Part shown: one piece after another, positions 1-10,830 of the stretch | How the letters are laid out: the number at the start of each line of letters is the position of its first letter | Numbering within the stretch: the first letter of the stretch is position 1 | Source: Oxytricha trifallax | Taxonomy: Eukaryota; Ciliophora; Spirotrichea; Sporadotrichida; Oxytrichidae | Length of the DNA: 64,000 nt | Assembly: GCA_000711775.1 (NCBI GenBank) | Contig: ARYC01001082.1 | Span: 37,879-101,878, forward strand | Direction: 5' to 3' | Translations under genes and position numbers: made by a program | Notes under the pieces: model-generated | The model's input: only the letters and a program-made list of their open reading frames with translations | What the model was told of the DNA's origin: nothing | Databases searched by the model: none

Positions 1-146
1 TTCGAGAAAGAGAAAGCAAGATGAAGTCTATGAATGATGTAATGAAGAGAATTCAATGCAAAAATTAAATAGGAAAATTTCTAAGAAAGAACACCTTAAT
101 TTCTATAGAATGGTAAGTTTTTATCTAAAATCAGCTTGTTGTTATA

Positions 147-160
147 ATAATTATAATAAT

Positions 161-238
<78 letters not shown>
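147..238. repeat. (TAA)n microsatellite
   Basis: About 90 bases of nearly pure TAA/ATA repeat at the left edge of the insert, just inside the 14-base direct repeat. Its antisense reading gives a poly-leucine/isoleucine open frame that is an artefact of the repeat. Confidence 0.95.
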
Positions 239-414
239 GATCACATTGAGGTCTCTAGGGCCCCCCGATCTTTTAAGCATGTTAAGCTTATAAGGGACAA
301 GCCCTTTTAGTTTATAGTGATTCTTTGTCACTATGGTCAAGGACCAGCTTCCAATTTACTTTCTGTCTTATTTAAATTCAAGCCAGGGAGCCACTCTCTA
401 CAACAGTAGTGTAT

Positions 415-1775
415 TCATCTGTTCTTTCTATCTGCTGTTGTCTCTTTTTCTTTCCATGTTATATCGCCAATTGTTGCATCGAAAGCAAAAGTATGTACTA
501 TATCTATAATCATTTGTCTAACATTATAAATGGAGATTATCTCTTTTAGTGTTCGATTTTTACGAGTTTTTGCATCTTTCTTATATAGATCTAATTATTC
601 CCAATTAGTATCATCCTTCTTCTTAATAAATTGTTTTAACTGACTGAGCTAATCTAGTGTTTCTTCTAAGAAAAAAAGGTTGCTATTTTCTTCTTAGTCT
701 TATATTTAGAAGTTAAAATCTGTGATTAAATTATCAAATACAAATTGATAATTGATCATTTCGTGTTTCATTAGAGCAAAGATGCTTGGACTATTTTCCA
801 CTGTAATCTCATGAATTGATTGTTTACCTTAGCATTTTAGGACTGCTATTCTTTATAATGATTTTATTGTATCAAGAATAGGTATAGCGAATTCATGGGG
901 TTTTGGTGTAGGAATATTTTAGGTTTTCAGGATGAAGTCTTTAGTCATTGATTCAACTCCTTGGATGTCTTTTGATAACGTCATAAAGATGTTCTCTAGG
1001 TTCACTACTTTATCTAGTATTGCATTAGTAGTTTCCGAGTTCTTTTATTGACGTTTATTAGATTGCTCTATAGTTTCCAGCAGATTAATAATACGATTTT
1101 AAATCTTGAAGTCTAGTCTTCCATTTTGTTTGTGTTTATCTTCTTATTAAGTTTATTAAACTTGTAATTATTTAATAAATTATTATTAGTATTCAATTTA
1201 ATTACCGATCTAATTTCCAAGTTAGTTAATTTCTGATAAACTTTTCAGATCAGTATGTATTCTGATTGGTATACTGATCTGTTACGTCATCGTTTAGTTA
1301 GTGACTATTTTTCCTTATTAGATAGTAGGTTTAGGTTTAGGAAGAAAAGGTACCTCTAATTTTAGTTATTAGATAGACATAGAAAAAGAGGTCATTAACC
1401 CAACAAAGATTGCTCATCATAATAGTCAGTCTCCTTCAATCGTGAAAAGGATTTTTAGAGATCAATTGTTAGGTCTATAGGGTTCAGAGAGGAGATATAT
1501 TCTTCAATTCTCTTCTGGAAAACTTTGAAGCTCAGTATTTGGAACCATATTTTCAATATGTAACTTTGTTCCATTTTTTTAAGTTAACACGAGCAATCTT
1601 AACTTTTAAGTTTTCTCAGGGTAAGAGAGACTATATTAAGTTCAGGTAGATAATCTCTCTGGAAAGATAAAACTTGGGTGAGAAGGATTGAAAGCTTCTC
1701 AAACTTCTTGAAAGTATCTTGTAGAGATTACTAAGAGGGATTTGGTTGAAAGTCTTGTGAGTTCGTACTACTCAT
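415..1775 (-). CDS. hypothetical 438-residue Q-rich, helical protein nested in a TBE intron
   Basis: Not recognised. With TAA/TAG as Gln the frame runs from ATG at 1775 (MSSTNSQDFQPNPSQQ) to TGA at 415. One 44-base GT-AG intron (1356-1399) must be removed; it is not a multiple of three, and splicing joins ...YYDEQSLL to EVPFLPKPKP in frame. Exon 1 is 376 bases and exon 2 941, giving 439 codons with the stop. Residues 130-190 are Gln-rich; most of the rest looks helical and charged (VVNLENIFMTLSKDIQG, TLDQLSQLKQFIKKKDD), so a coiled-coil protein is possible. No transposase, kinase or zinc-finger motif and no signal peptide. It is antisense to the 22 kDa host gene. Length, clean start and stop, and in-frame intron argue that it is real; function unknown. 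Confidence 0.75.
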
Positions 1776-2594
1776 CTATTAACTTTCTAATTTAAAACTA
1801 TTTATATTATAATAGCTTATTGTTATAGTTGGATTCTTCTTGCCCACTTAGGAGCGAACTAAGATCTCATTCTTAAAAGTTTTACTAATTGAAGATAAAA
1901 AACTTTTTAAATCTAATAAAATTAGGATGATAGAGAAACCTAACTACCCTGAAATATTAGTGACAGACCTATATGACGATGTTATGAGTGATCCGGACGT
2001 AGCTCTCTTCCTTCCATCAAAGCTACAGCTCTCGAATAAGTTACCAGAGAGTAACTTCTTCTTTGGTGTTCTTGGAACTTTGAAACCTGAGTACTTAAAT
2101 GAGGTAATTTAAGAAGCTCACAAGAAAATCTATAGCATCTCTTCTAAAGAAAAAAGAAACAGGGAATATAAATCAGTGATACCTTGCTCTAGGAACAGCA
2201 GAGACTTCCTTCCATATCTTGTAAGCTTAAACTTTTAATTTTTTAAAAAATACCTGACAAAGCTATATAATTGATGAAAGATCATAGCAATATAAACAGA
2301 GAGAGAAAATCCTATGTAAAGCATGAAATGAGTAAGAGACTCTCAAAAGATTTATAAAAGCTAGATGAAATAAACATAGATACAGGATTTGTCTCTAAGA
2401 GGAGCAATATCGGCCCAAGCAAGCCATAATAAGAAGAAATGAAAGAGAACCCATTCAAAACCCCAAAACCCCTTAGTGAGGTTTATAAGTGCTTTGATTT
2501 GTAGGGTATAGTTGGGGTCTTATTGGGGTTAGTAGAGAAAACGCAGGTTTTTTATGAATTTAATGAATATTTAATGAGTATTACTGTACTTAAT

Positions 2595-4042
2595 TCAAAC
2601 AAATTTTATCTGCTTATCTTTGTGATACCTCTTGAATTTAGCAGTCTGTAGTTGTTCTAGTATATCATCTAATGATTATCGTGGATATGCTGGAGCTTTT
2701 ACGATGACCATCTCAACTATCTTCTTAATTTCATTGCATATTTCATCTTGCTTAATATGTTTAGCAGCCAAACTTATTGATTATTTCTCATGTTTTGTTC
2801 CAAAGTATGACATACTTTCCATATCGCACTCTAAGATAATTGCAGCTACCGCCCAAACATCCCATTATACAGAGCCATTTGTCCATTTCTCTCTTATAGG
2901 GAAGTATCCTGGAGTGCCTAAAACCTTAGCTAAAGTCACTATCTCTTGTCTTATTGCTCTGTTGAAATCTATGACTACTACTTCTAAAGGGCAGAGATTT
3001 AGCATTACATTTTCTGGCTTCAAATCTCTATGAACATACCCTAGATCATGGAGCTCTTTCACACCCTTAGTCATATCTGTGAGTATCTCATTCAAATCAT
3101 CAGGATATCTATTATGGTAGAGATACTCTCTTAGAGTCATTTCAAACTTCTTGAGTCTCAATGCAATAAAACCATGACCAAGTATAACTCCGTCGAGCTT
3201 AGCTAAGTTCTTGCATTATCTTTTCTAAGCCTCTCTCAGTACTATGTATTCATTTGCAAACTCATTTTAATATTGCTCGTTCTTAATGAGATACTTGAAT
3301 GGATATACCTTGTAAGCGAATTCATCAACAAATATAAGTCTTACCTTGTTAGGTACGTCAATATTCAAATAGTTTTCAATACAGCTGCTTATGTCGACTG
3401 CATTTAATACAGGTATATAAATTGCTCTCTCTTATAAGCATGCTATATACATACAATTTGCTGGTTGGTTCATTGACTCAAACCGCTTCTATCTCTTAAG
3501 TCTCTCCTACTGCTCTATTTGTGAATCAAGAGAGTTATTTTTTCTTTTAGCAGGTAAAAGCTTTTAAATTTCCTCATCTTTAATCAGGAATTCGCTTAGA
3601 TGATGCCTTTGCATATGTCTCTTTACTTTAGCTGAGTAAGTATAAGACTTCATGCAGGTAGTGCATTAGTATCTACCATCTACTTTATCATGCTTGAAGT
3701 AGATCTTAGCTCTACCAGAGTGTACCTCTTTGATGTGTCTCTTCAAGCTAGACTCAGTTGAGAAGAAATTTTAGCAGTCTTCACATTAAAACGTTTTAAT
3801 TTTTCCTATTGGTTGCTGTTCCTTATCTTCCTCAACCAATTCAACTTATGTTTAAACTCCCATCTCAGCACTCAACTTCTTGTTTTAAACTTAAATTTTA
3901 AAGACCTCAGCTTCAAACTCTAGAGCTCTTAGCTCTACCTCCTTTTCAATATAAATTACTTCTGGTTTCTTGGAGGAGCCAAAGTTGAGCAATGATTAAC
4001 CTGTTCCAAGAGAAACTGCTTACGATTTAAGTTAGCCGCCAT
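2595..4042 (-). CDS. TBE 57 kDa zinc finger-protein kinase-like protein (TBE-B), intact
   Basis: Frame runs from ATG 4042 to TGA 2595; removing a 23-base GT-AG intron (4001-4023) gives exactly 475 codons, a 474-residue protein that fits the family's 57 kDa. Two C2H2 fingers: residues 79-100 (CEDC...HIKEVH) and 119-140 (CTTC...HMQRHH), followed by a basic Q/R-rich stretch. A kinase-like domain spans about 280-410, with catalytic loop HRDLKPEN at 330-337, DFN at 351-353 where kinases have DFG, and GTPGYF at 368-373. I do not see a glycine-rich loop or VAIK lysine, so activity is doubtful. Role in transposition is unknown; DNA binding is likely. The 23-base intron is unusually short, though in TBE-E a 28-base intron lies at the same place. 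Confidence 0.9.
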
Positions 4043-4604
4043 GTTTAAATTCAAATTTAAATTTATATTATTAATAAGTAAAAACCTCACTAGCTATACT
4101 AACTTTGTATAGGAGCTGGCACTGCAACAACAATGGTTGATTCTTAGGTGTTAGACACCATATTATACTTAGTTTATAACTATAAATTTTCTAATTTTAT
4201 GCTTAATATTTTTATTTTGGTACCAACTGAGAATAAATTCAGGTTGGTACTGGTACCAATTAGGTTTTGAACCATTTTGAAACTTTTCCATTAAAACCTC
4301 ATTAGTTAAAAACTAGGTACTAATTAAGTTTTGGTACTATTAAATTGGTACCAATTAAATTTAAACGAATTTAGTACCGGTACTAATCAAATTTAAACAA
4401 ATTTAGTACTAATTTAATGGAACTAAATTGATAAAAATGGAGCTCCATCTCTGAAGTTTGTTACAGCTTCTGCCAGCTTTCTCCACGTATCTTACCAGGT
4501 TGACCTCCTATAAGATGCCCATATTTAATACTAAGATTTTTACAGTAGGATCCAGAACTCTATATATTAAAATTTGAAATTCAATAACAAGAGAAGGAAC
4601 AAGG

Positions 4605-5392
4605 ATGGAATCTATAAGTACTGCAATGAAGAGGTTGAAGCTTAAGAAATGATCTCAAGATTTAGAAGCAAGGAAGATCTCTATCGATACATCACTTAGC
4701 ATGGTAAGCATGTGAAATATACTCAATCATATACTATAGTGGGTTTATTCCTTCCAACGATGGAAGGTACCAAAATTTCATTCTTAAAAGCTATACTCTG
4801 CGATGAGAAGAAAGCTTCAAAAACAGTGAAATAAAGTTGATAGATATACCAAACTACCCAGAGATTTCAGTCACTAATCTCTACGAGGATGCGATGAAAG
4901 AAGAAGAGGTGGTAGTTTATCTTCCTACCAAGAAACAACTCTCTAACAAGCTTCCAGAAAGGAGCTTCTTCTTTGGAGTTCTTGGCACTTTAAAGAGAGT
5001 TACCTCAGAGAGATCATTGAAGAAGCTCACAAAAAACGCTACTCTATTTCTCCTGAAGATTAAAAGAAGCAAGGCACACTAATAAGCGAGACCTGGCTCG
5101 CTGAGCTTAAGAAGCACCCATTCCTCTCTAGTAAGCTTTGATTCATAACTTTGTAGGGAAACCTCGAACTGGTATATTCCTAATGAAAGAGCATGCGAAG
5201 GTTCACAGAGAGAGAAAGTCATAGACTATTTATAAAGTGAGCAAAAGACTTTATAAAGATGTCTAAAAGCCAGAAGAAATGAACATAGATGCAGGAGCTG
5301 GCACAAAGAGAAGAAATATGGGTCCAAGCAAGCCTTAAGAAGAGGAGAAGAAAGAGAAGCCAAACCCCTTTATGGGCCAATTTAATATGTGA
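4605..5392 (+). pseudogene. TBE-B 22 kDa protein gene, decayed
   Basis: Starts MESISTAMKRLK but meets TGA 15 codons in (codon after KLKK). The intron donor GTAAGC lies at about 4704. The second part contains IPNYPEISVTNLYEDAM, LPTKKQLSNKLPE and FFFGVLGTLK, then shifts frame into YLREIIEEAHKKRYSISPE. The C-terminal end (NIDAGAG, GPSKPQEEEKKEKPNPF) stops at TGA 5390-5392. At least three frame breaks are visible by comparison with TBE-A and TBE-E. Lies between the two minus-strand genes, as in other TBEs. Confidence 0.8.
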
Positions 5393-5433
5393 ATATATTC
5401 ATTCGTTTAAATCTAAAACTTATTTATAAACAT

Positions 5434-6459
5434 TCATTCTTCCTTCTCTCGCACAAACTGTTGTCTTATCCACGCTTACTCTCTACAGCTGCTTTGAATC
5501 AAGTCTACTGTATCGATAGGCAAGTCATGCATAAATGATACAGCAGCAGCTTCTTGTAGTGAGTCTTGATTTAACTCCAGTAGAATTCTATTCCATTAAA
5601 TTAAGGACTATAAGGAACGTTATAAACAGGAGTTAAGTTTAGGTCTTCATAAGCTTTCTTAGACTCCTTAGTCTGATGAAATGAAAGGTTATCAACAAAC
5701 AGAATGATCTCTTGGTTGCTATACTTCTCTCTGAGCTTATGTAGGAACTCTATATACTACTCTCGCTTAATAGAGCGAGGGTGAATCACATAACTCTCTA
5801 AGCCTGAATCTTCACTTATACCAGCTAAAATTGCATGGGTAACTACCTTCACAATTTAGTCATAAACTTCTATATTATCATACTTCTTATACCAAGACTT
5901 ATTAATAAAAGTGTTGAAAGTAAACACAGCTTCATCTGCATTATGAACTTGATGTTATTATCAATAGCTCTCTGCATCTAATCATATATATAGTTTAAAT
6001 TATTACTATAAAATGGCACTGTAAAATCAATCACTCTCTTCACTCTGTTGACAGTCTTGAAAGTAATACCATTTCTTCTATAAATGTTGGCTATAGTCTA
6101 AGGAGAGATGCGCATATCAGGAAACTTGCGATGAACATTACAGCTCGCTAGTCTAGAAGAAAGTGTGCCCAATACTTTAAAGTCTTAGAGTCACAGAGGT
6201 AGTCAATATGGTGCTGTGAGAACTTTTATTTTCTAGCAGGATGCTTTCAAGTACCAGAATTAAAATGCTAAACAGCTAACATGCAGTGATACCTAACAGT
6301 AGAGCCACTCTTGTGTAAGAGATTTGCAATAGCTGCATAATTCAATACTGGTTTGACTTAATCGATATTAATACTCGTACCATACCTAAGCTGAAGCAGT
6401 AAATCTAAATATTTCTCATCATAAATCGACCCTAAATTTCGCTAATTTCTATTTCTCAT
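5434..6459 (-). pseudogene. TBE-B 42 kDa transposase (IS630/Tc1-mariner DDE), frameshifted
   Basis: Reads MRNRNQRNLGSIYDEKYL from ATG 6459 to TGA 5434, about 341 codons. Catalytic positions are recognisable: D in ADEAVFTFN, D in LFVDNLSFHQ and E in SPQFNGIEFYW. Breaks: an in-frame TGA after HFNSGT, a one-base deletion just before the first catalytic Asp, and a one-base deletion near HYKKLLLYHL. It would make no active enzyme as written. The right G4T4 terminus follows 86 bases beyond the start. Confidence 0.88.
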
Positions 6460-6659
6460 TTTGTAAATAGGCCTAATTTCTCTACTAACCCCAATAAGAC
6501 CCCAACTATACCCTACAAATCAAAGCACTTATAAACCTCACTAAGGGGTTTTGGGGTTTTGATTTTTAAGAATTCATTCAAAATGTAAACTTATTCATTC
6601 GTTTAAATCTAAAACATATTAATTAACACAAAATCTCCCTTTTCTCGCGCACACTTTAT

Positions 6660-7640
6660 TTTTTAATCACTGTCTATCTAATAAGCACTCATAATAAAAT
6701 TTACTGTATCTAACTTTAAGTCATGCATTAATTGATAGAGCAGAAGTTTCTTGAAGTCACTATTAAAAACCCCCAATAAAATTCGGTTCCATTATATTAA
6801 GGGCTGAAAAGAACATTAAATCCAGGTTCTATGTTTAGCCTTTCATTTTCCTACCCTGAATCTGTTTTTTATGAACATATTAGTTATCTAAAAACAGAAA
6901 AATATTTTAGTTAGCGAACTTGTGTCTTTTTTATTTAATGAACTTTATGCATTACTCAATCTTATTGAACAAGGATGGATAACATAATTCTCAAGTCAAT
7001 TATCTTCACTAATTCCATCAAGAATGGCATGAGTTTGAACATATACCTTCTAGTCATAAACTTCTAATTTGCTGGACCTCTTATAACATAGCCTAGATAT
7101 AAGATATTGAATGTAAACATAGCTACATCAGCATTGATAATCTTAATATTATGCTCCTAAGCCTTCTGCATTTAATCGAATATATAATTTTAATTAGTCT
7201 TATAAAATGGAAAATTAAAGTAAATCACTCTCTTTATGCGATTGGCTGTCTTGCAAGATATCTCATTCTTTGTATATATGTTAGCTATAGAATAAGCAGA
7301 TATATGCTCAGGGAAATGGCGATTGATCATCACAGTTCTTAGAAAGAGAGAATGAGCCCAATATTTAAGAGTCTTATCATTAATAAGATAATCAATATGA
7401 TGTTACTAAAATATGATGTTACTAAAATTTTAAATATCTCTTAGGTTATATATAAGATGCTATCTCTTTAAAATAAATGCTATTGGGCAATGGGATCTTA
7501 TAGAAGCAGGGGATTTATGAGGTAGCATTGCAATAGAAGTGTAATTGAAAATAGGTTTGAGTTATTCACTACGATCATAACATCCATAATGCAACTTTAC
7601 ACATTTTCATTAACTGATCCCAACCCTCGCATAAACAATC
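6660..7640 (-). pseudogene. TBE-A 42 kDa transposase, decayed
   Basis: Homologous along its length to the TBE-E transposase (for example the segment preceding the first Asp, and the region matching NPRSIK and VPYSPQFNG). Multiple indels break the frame. It belongs to TBE-A because it lies between the TBE-B target duplicate and the TBE-A right terminus. N-terminal limit about 7640; C-terminal limit uncertain. Confidence 0.7.
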
Positions 7641-7758
7641 GAAAATTAATTAGATTTAAACCCAAATTTCCAACATAAACCCTAATAAAGTATGTCTTAA
7701 TAGTCTACTTTTATAAATAAAAACTGAATGAGACTACTGAGGTGGTTTTGGGGTTTTG

Positions 7759-9279
7759 AATGGAGATATTAGGAACATCTTTAATTTATGCAAGTTTTAG
7801 AACTGAGCAGTCATTCACAATAATAGCCAAAATCAATTAAATTAATGGAGATGTACTAAAAGCATCAAATAAAATATATCAAAATTGATAAAACCCCAAG
7901 ATAATTAGTTATAAGATGATTGTTAAATTGTTGATAAATAAAGAATTAACAATAATAAGTAAGAAAGACTTTATTAATTTATTCATTTATAAAAAAATCG
8001 TGGTTTAAAGGGTTCTAACCTAAGATTGTATATTATGAATCAGTCCCTATTACAAGCTTAACTTTACTTAAATAACTGTTTGACTAACTTTTATTACTTT
8101 AAATATGTTTAAACTAAATTAATGAGATAATTAACGATTTCTTAATAGTACTAGAAGAATTTCTAAATAACACTGAGAAAATCACAAAATCTAAAGCAGA
8201 AATATATAAGTGAATTCCTTAATATTATAGGGGATTTTCTGGAAATATTTGAGATAATTACGTGTTAGACAAGAAGAAAACAGAATTCAAAATTGAAGAA
8301 ATTAAGTGTTTTAAGGTAAAAAAAATTAAATAAAAATACTTAAAACAAAGATTAATAAGGAGAAAGATGCAAGCTGACAAAACACAATACTGATAAATTA
8401 ATTAATTATTTGATTTTAAGTTTTTAATTAATAATGATTAATTTATTTAGAATAATCATATACAACTCTTTATTTCTGTAATTTTATATTAACCCCTTAT
8501 TTTTGAAAAAATTTTACTCTTGGGGTTTTAGGAATTTTAATTAAAATGGATTTTATTATAATGATCTTTTAAAAATCCACGTTTAATTTTTAAATATTAA
8601 TTTATATTTTAATTATAATATTTAATTTTTAAGCAATGAAAATAAAAGGGATTGAAGACTGAAATTATTATGGAGCCGGAATCGTATCATAAAAATTGAA
8701 TGTTCTTTCAATATATTAATTAAAATCTTATTTAAAAACTTAAAATTTGATTAATTGATGACGATAAAATGAGTAAGTTATCTTTAATTTTTTTAATAAA
8801 TATTAGTTTTATAATGCTCTAAAATTAAAAATGATTCATGATGCTTATTAATTTAATCGATCTATAATCTAAAATTTATTTATCGCCATTTATACTAATT
8901 TAAAATTATAATTAATTTAATTTAAATTGAATTATCGAAAACATTCTAATTTTTCAATAATTAGTCAGGTTTAGGATATATCCCAAAAAATAATTAAACA
9001 AAAGAATTATAATATTCATTGTAATTTTTAAATAAATAAAAAATATCAAGCATTTTGTAATTCATTTTGTTTAATTAAATTTTAGGTTTAAAATATATAC
9101 TTAATACTAAACAATAATCAGGATTAGTAGTTTATGATAATTTTAATATAATTAATTAAATTATCAACAAGCATCACAAAACTCAAAAATTTTAATAAAT
9201 ATTTAATTCATTTTTAAAATTTAAAATCTCCTCATAAATTAATATAGTTTCTATTGATAAAGTTTGAGAAAGATTTAAA
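7759..9279. other. AT-rich germline spacer
   Basis: No coding segment, palindrome or telomere-like end recognised. Probably IES or intergenic DNA. Confidence 0.5.
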
Positions 9280-9560
9280 GTAAATTAATTGGATTTTAAG
9301 ACCATCTTGTGACTCTTCAAATAACAAATGTTTAATGAATGCTTTAGTCAATGAAGTAAGAGGAACTTTGACAGGTTCTAATTATAACAAATAGTTTTAT
9401 ATTAGAATATTAATAATCAATAATTCTTATATTTTACAGGTTCTTCATTCATAATCGGTGGTGTGATGGAAGATTAAAATGGAAAGTATATGAGTATTTA
9501 TAATTTTGATTCTGAAGCTAATCAGTAAAGAGTTTATTATTCATAATACTTTTCAAAAAT
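9280..9560 (+). CDS. MDS pair: candidate N-terminal part of the surface-protein gene
   Basis: Two coding segments in the same frame are separated by a 65-bp IES (9380-9444) with the 9-bp pointer ACAGGTTCT at 9371-9379 and 9436-9444. Joined they read ...PSCDSSNNKCLMNALV, NEVRGTLTGSSFIIGGV, MEDQNGKYMSIYNFDSEA. Cysteines and beta-rich composition suggest an extracellular domain. That it belongs to the cadherin-like gene further right is inference from strand and style only. Start and both outer limits are not defined. Confidence 0.5.
9380..9444. other. IES with pointer ACAGGTTCT
   Basis: Direct repeat ACAGGTTCT at both edges; the interior is AT-rich and closes the frame. Removal of one repeat plus the interior joins ...RGTLTG to SSFIIGG in frame. 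Confidence 0.75.
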
Positions 9561-9724
9561 TTAATTTAAAAGAAATTTTAATTATTTAGATATAAGCTTT
9601 TTACTATTGCTAAGATAATTCAATTTAAAAGACTAAATTCTATTTACTAATAAATATTTACAATAAAATGCTATTGAAGGAATAAATTTAAATTTGAAAA
9701 TTATATTAAATTTAAATTTTATTC

Positions 9725-10066
9725 AAATATAATTATTGGCATTTAACTTTCTCGGAACCTAGATAATATGGTTATTGTTAGATATAAAATTAAAAATTAG
9801 CTGAATGTTACTATTGAGGATACTAATTTATCGCATTCCTGGAGCGAGATTTATTGACTATAATGTCAAGGTATACAATTTTAATAAATTTAAAAGATTC
9901 AAAATAAATTCAGCTAACTCGCTGTTGAGTTGCAATTAAATAGTACCGTCATTTAGAAAGTCTTTTAAATTCTCTATCAAATAAGCACAAGATTTTCCAA
10001 TTTGGCCAACTCAAACTACAAATATTTTAATTTATTATTAATCTACTTAAATAAATTTCACAATTT
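9725..10066. repeat. Degenerate copy 1 of the GTAGGAATACA inverted-repeat family
   Basis: Shares the core of the family (regions matching TATCGCATTCCTGGAGCGAG and ATAGTACCGTCATT) but the outer arms have diverged. Abuts the left end of TBE-C. Confidence 0.6.
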
Positions 10067-10439
10067 CAAATAAAAAACACAAAACCTCTTAAGTAGTTTA
10101 ATTTAATTTTTAATGATTTAGTTAATTATTAGTGCATACTTTATTAGGGTATTAAATGGGTTTACGTAGGGGTTTATAGTTTAAATATTAGTAATTTAAG
10201 TGAGTAATAGTGAGGTCTGGGGCCAGCTTATGATAGTTAGTATATGGATTTATAGTTTTATTTTCGTTATGGATGTGATTGTTATAGTGATCAAATCTAT
10301 TCTAAGTTTTTCTATAGAAAAGTCTAAGCTTACGAGATATAAAAGATGCCCTCAGCTAATCCTACAACCAGGTGTCACTTATTTTAATACCTTGCTTCTC
10401 TTTTTCTTTAGAAGAGATGCTCTATCGTTACTTAAAAGC

Positions 10440-10830
10440 TTCTTAAATTAAAGTTACTCTGGCAACTTATTAGAGAGTTTAAGATTTGGTGGAAGATAAA
10501 TAGCAATATCTTTATCACTCAAAGAATCGCCATATAGATCTATCACTGATATTTCAGGGTAGTTTGAAATTTTAGTCATCCTATATTTCATTAGTTTTAA
10601 AAGTATTTTGTATTCACTTAGTAAGGCTTTTAAGAATGATATTTTAGTTCCCTCCTAATCTAGCAAAAAAGAGTCCAACTATAACAATTAAGCTGATTAT
10701 AGATGAAATCTTACCATGCTATACCAATCATTTGTTGAGCTTTTCATTACTTCGAAATTTTCCTATTAAATCTTTAAATTAAATTCTCTTAATTACAAAA
10801 TCGTGGATACCCTTTCTGAATTTTCTAAAA
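10440..10830 (-). pseudogene. TBE-C 22 kDa protein remnant
   Basis: The reverse strand reads PEISVIDLYGDSLSDKDIA, then LPPNLKLSNKLPE, the conserved core of the 22 kDa protein. The rest is truncated or frameshifted. The 83-residue plus-strand frame across this area is a shadow. Confidence 0.65.

Larger units (their letters stand above)
133..1827. mobile_element. 1.68-kb insert in the intron of the TBE-A 22 kDa gene
   Basis: The TBE-E copy of this intron is 59 bases; here it is 1739. The excess is flanked by near-identical 14-base direct repeats, AGCTTGTTGTTATA at 133-146 and AGCTTATTGTTATA at 1814-1827. Removing one repeat plus the contents leaves 58 bases. The insert starts with a TAA microsatellite and carries one antisense gene (415-1775). 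I see no terminal inverted repeat and no transposase, so the mechanism of capture is unknown. Confidence 0.7.
21..2453 (+). pseudogene. TBE-A 22 kDa protein gene, intron enlarged and 3' end split by TBE-B
   Basis: Unknown-function TBE protein. Exon 1 begins MKSMNDVMKRIQ, parallel to the TBE-E copy at 47643. The donor GTAAGT is at 113 and the acceptor, by homology to TBE-E, is at 1850-1851. Exon 2 reads ...MIEKPNYPEILVTDLYDDV, then LPSKLQLSNKLPE and FFFGVLGTL, all conserved in TBE-B and TBE-E. Exon 1 is one base out of phase with exon 2 relative to TBE-E, and the C-terminal part loses frame after about 2110. The coding sequence is cut at 2453 by TBE-B and resumes after 6564, where joining regenerates a plausible PFFKNSFKM tail. 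Confident as a 22 kDa homologue; not expected to be functional. Confidence 0.8.
2456..6561. mobile_element. TBE-B, full-length 4.1-kb telomere-bearing element nested in TBE-A
   Basis: Both ends are complete: CAAAACCCCAAAACCCC at 2456-2472 and its reverse complement at 6545-6561, inside a longer inverted repeat of about 75-80 bases. The flanking ATT is duplicated (2453-2455, 6562-6564), as expected for the ANT target of TBEs. Length 4106 bp. Gene order: 57 kDa (-), 22 kDa (+), 42 kDa (-). Confidence 0.96.
1..7758. mobile_element. TBE-A, telomere-bearing element (left end outside window)
   Basis: Tc1/mariner-class germline transposon of stichotrich ciliates, excised during macronuclear development. 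The right end is a slightly degenerate G4T4 terminus at 7741-7758 followed by AAT. The window opens inside the element, at the start of its 22 kDa gene; the 57 kDa gene must lie to the left. The visible order is 22 kDa (+) then 42 kDa (-). The element is interrupted twice: a 1.68-kb insert in the 22 kDa intron, and TBE-B inserted near the 3' end of the 22 kDa gene (target ATT duplicated at 2453-2455 and 6562-6564). Confidence 0.88.

Noticed and set aside
131-340. 69-codon minus frame with long poly-leucine and isoleucine run
   Set aside because: Produced entirely by the TAA microsatellite; the antisense 438-residue gene next to it is a different frame.
2456-6561. Real telomeres or chromosome ends at C4A4/G4T4 tracts
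   Set aside because: Tracts are 16-17 bases, lie inside continuous DNA, and are paired with target duplications: transposon ends.
7151-7342. 63-codon plus frame
   Set aside because: Antisense shadow of the decayed TBE-A transposase.
10200-10451. 83-codon plus frame
   Set aside because: Antisense to the TBE-C 22 kDa remnant and terminal repeat.
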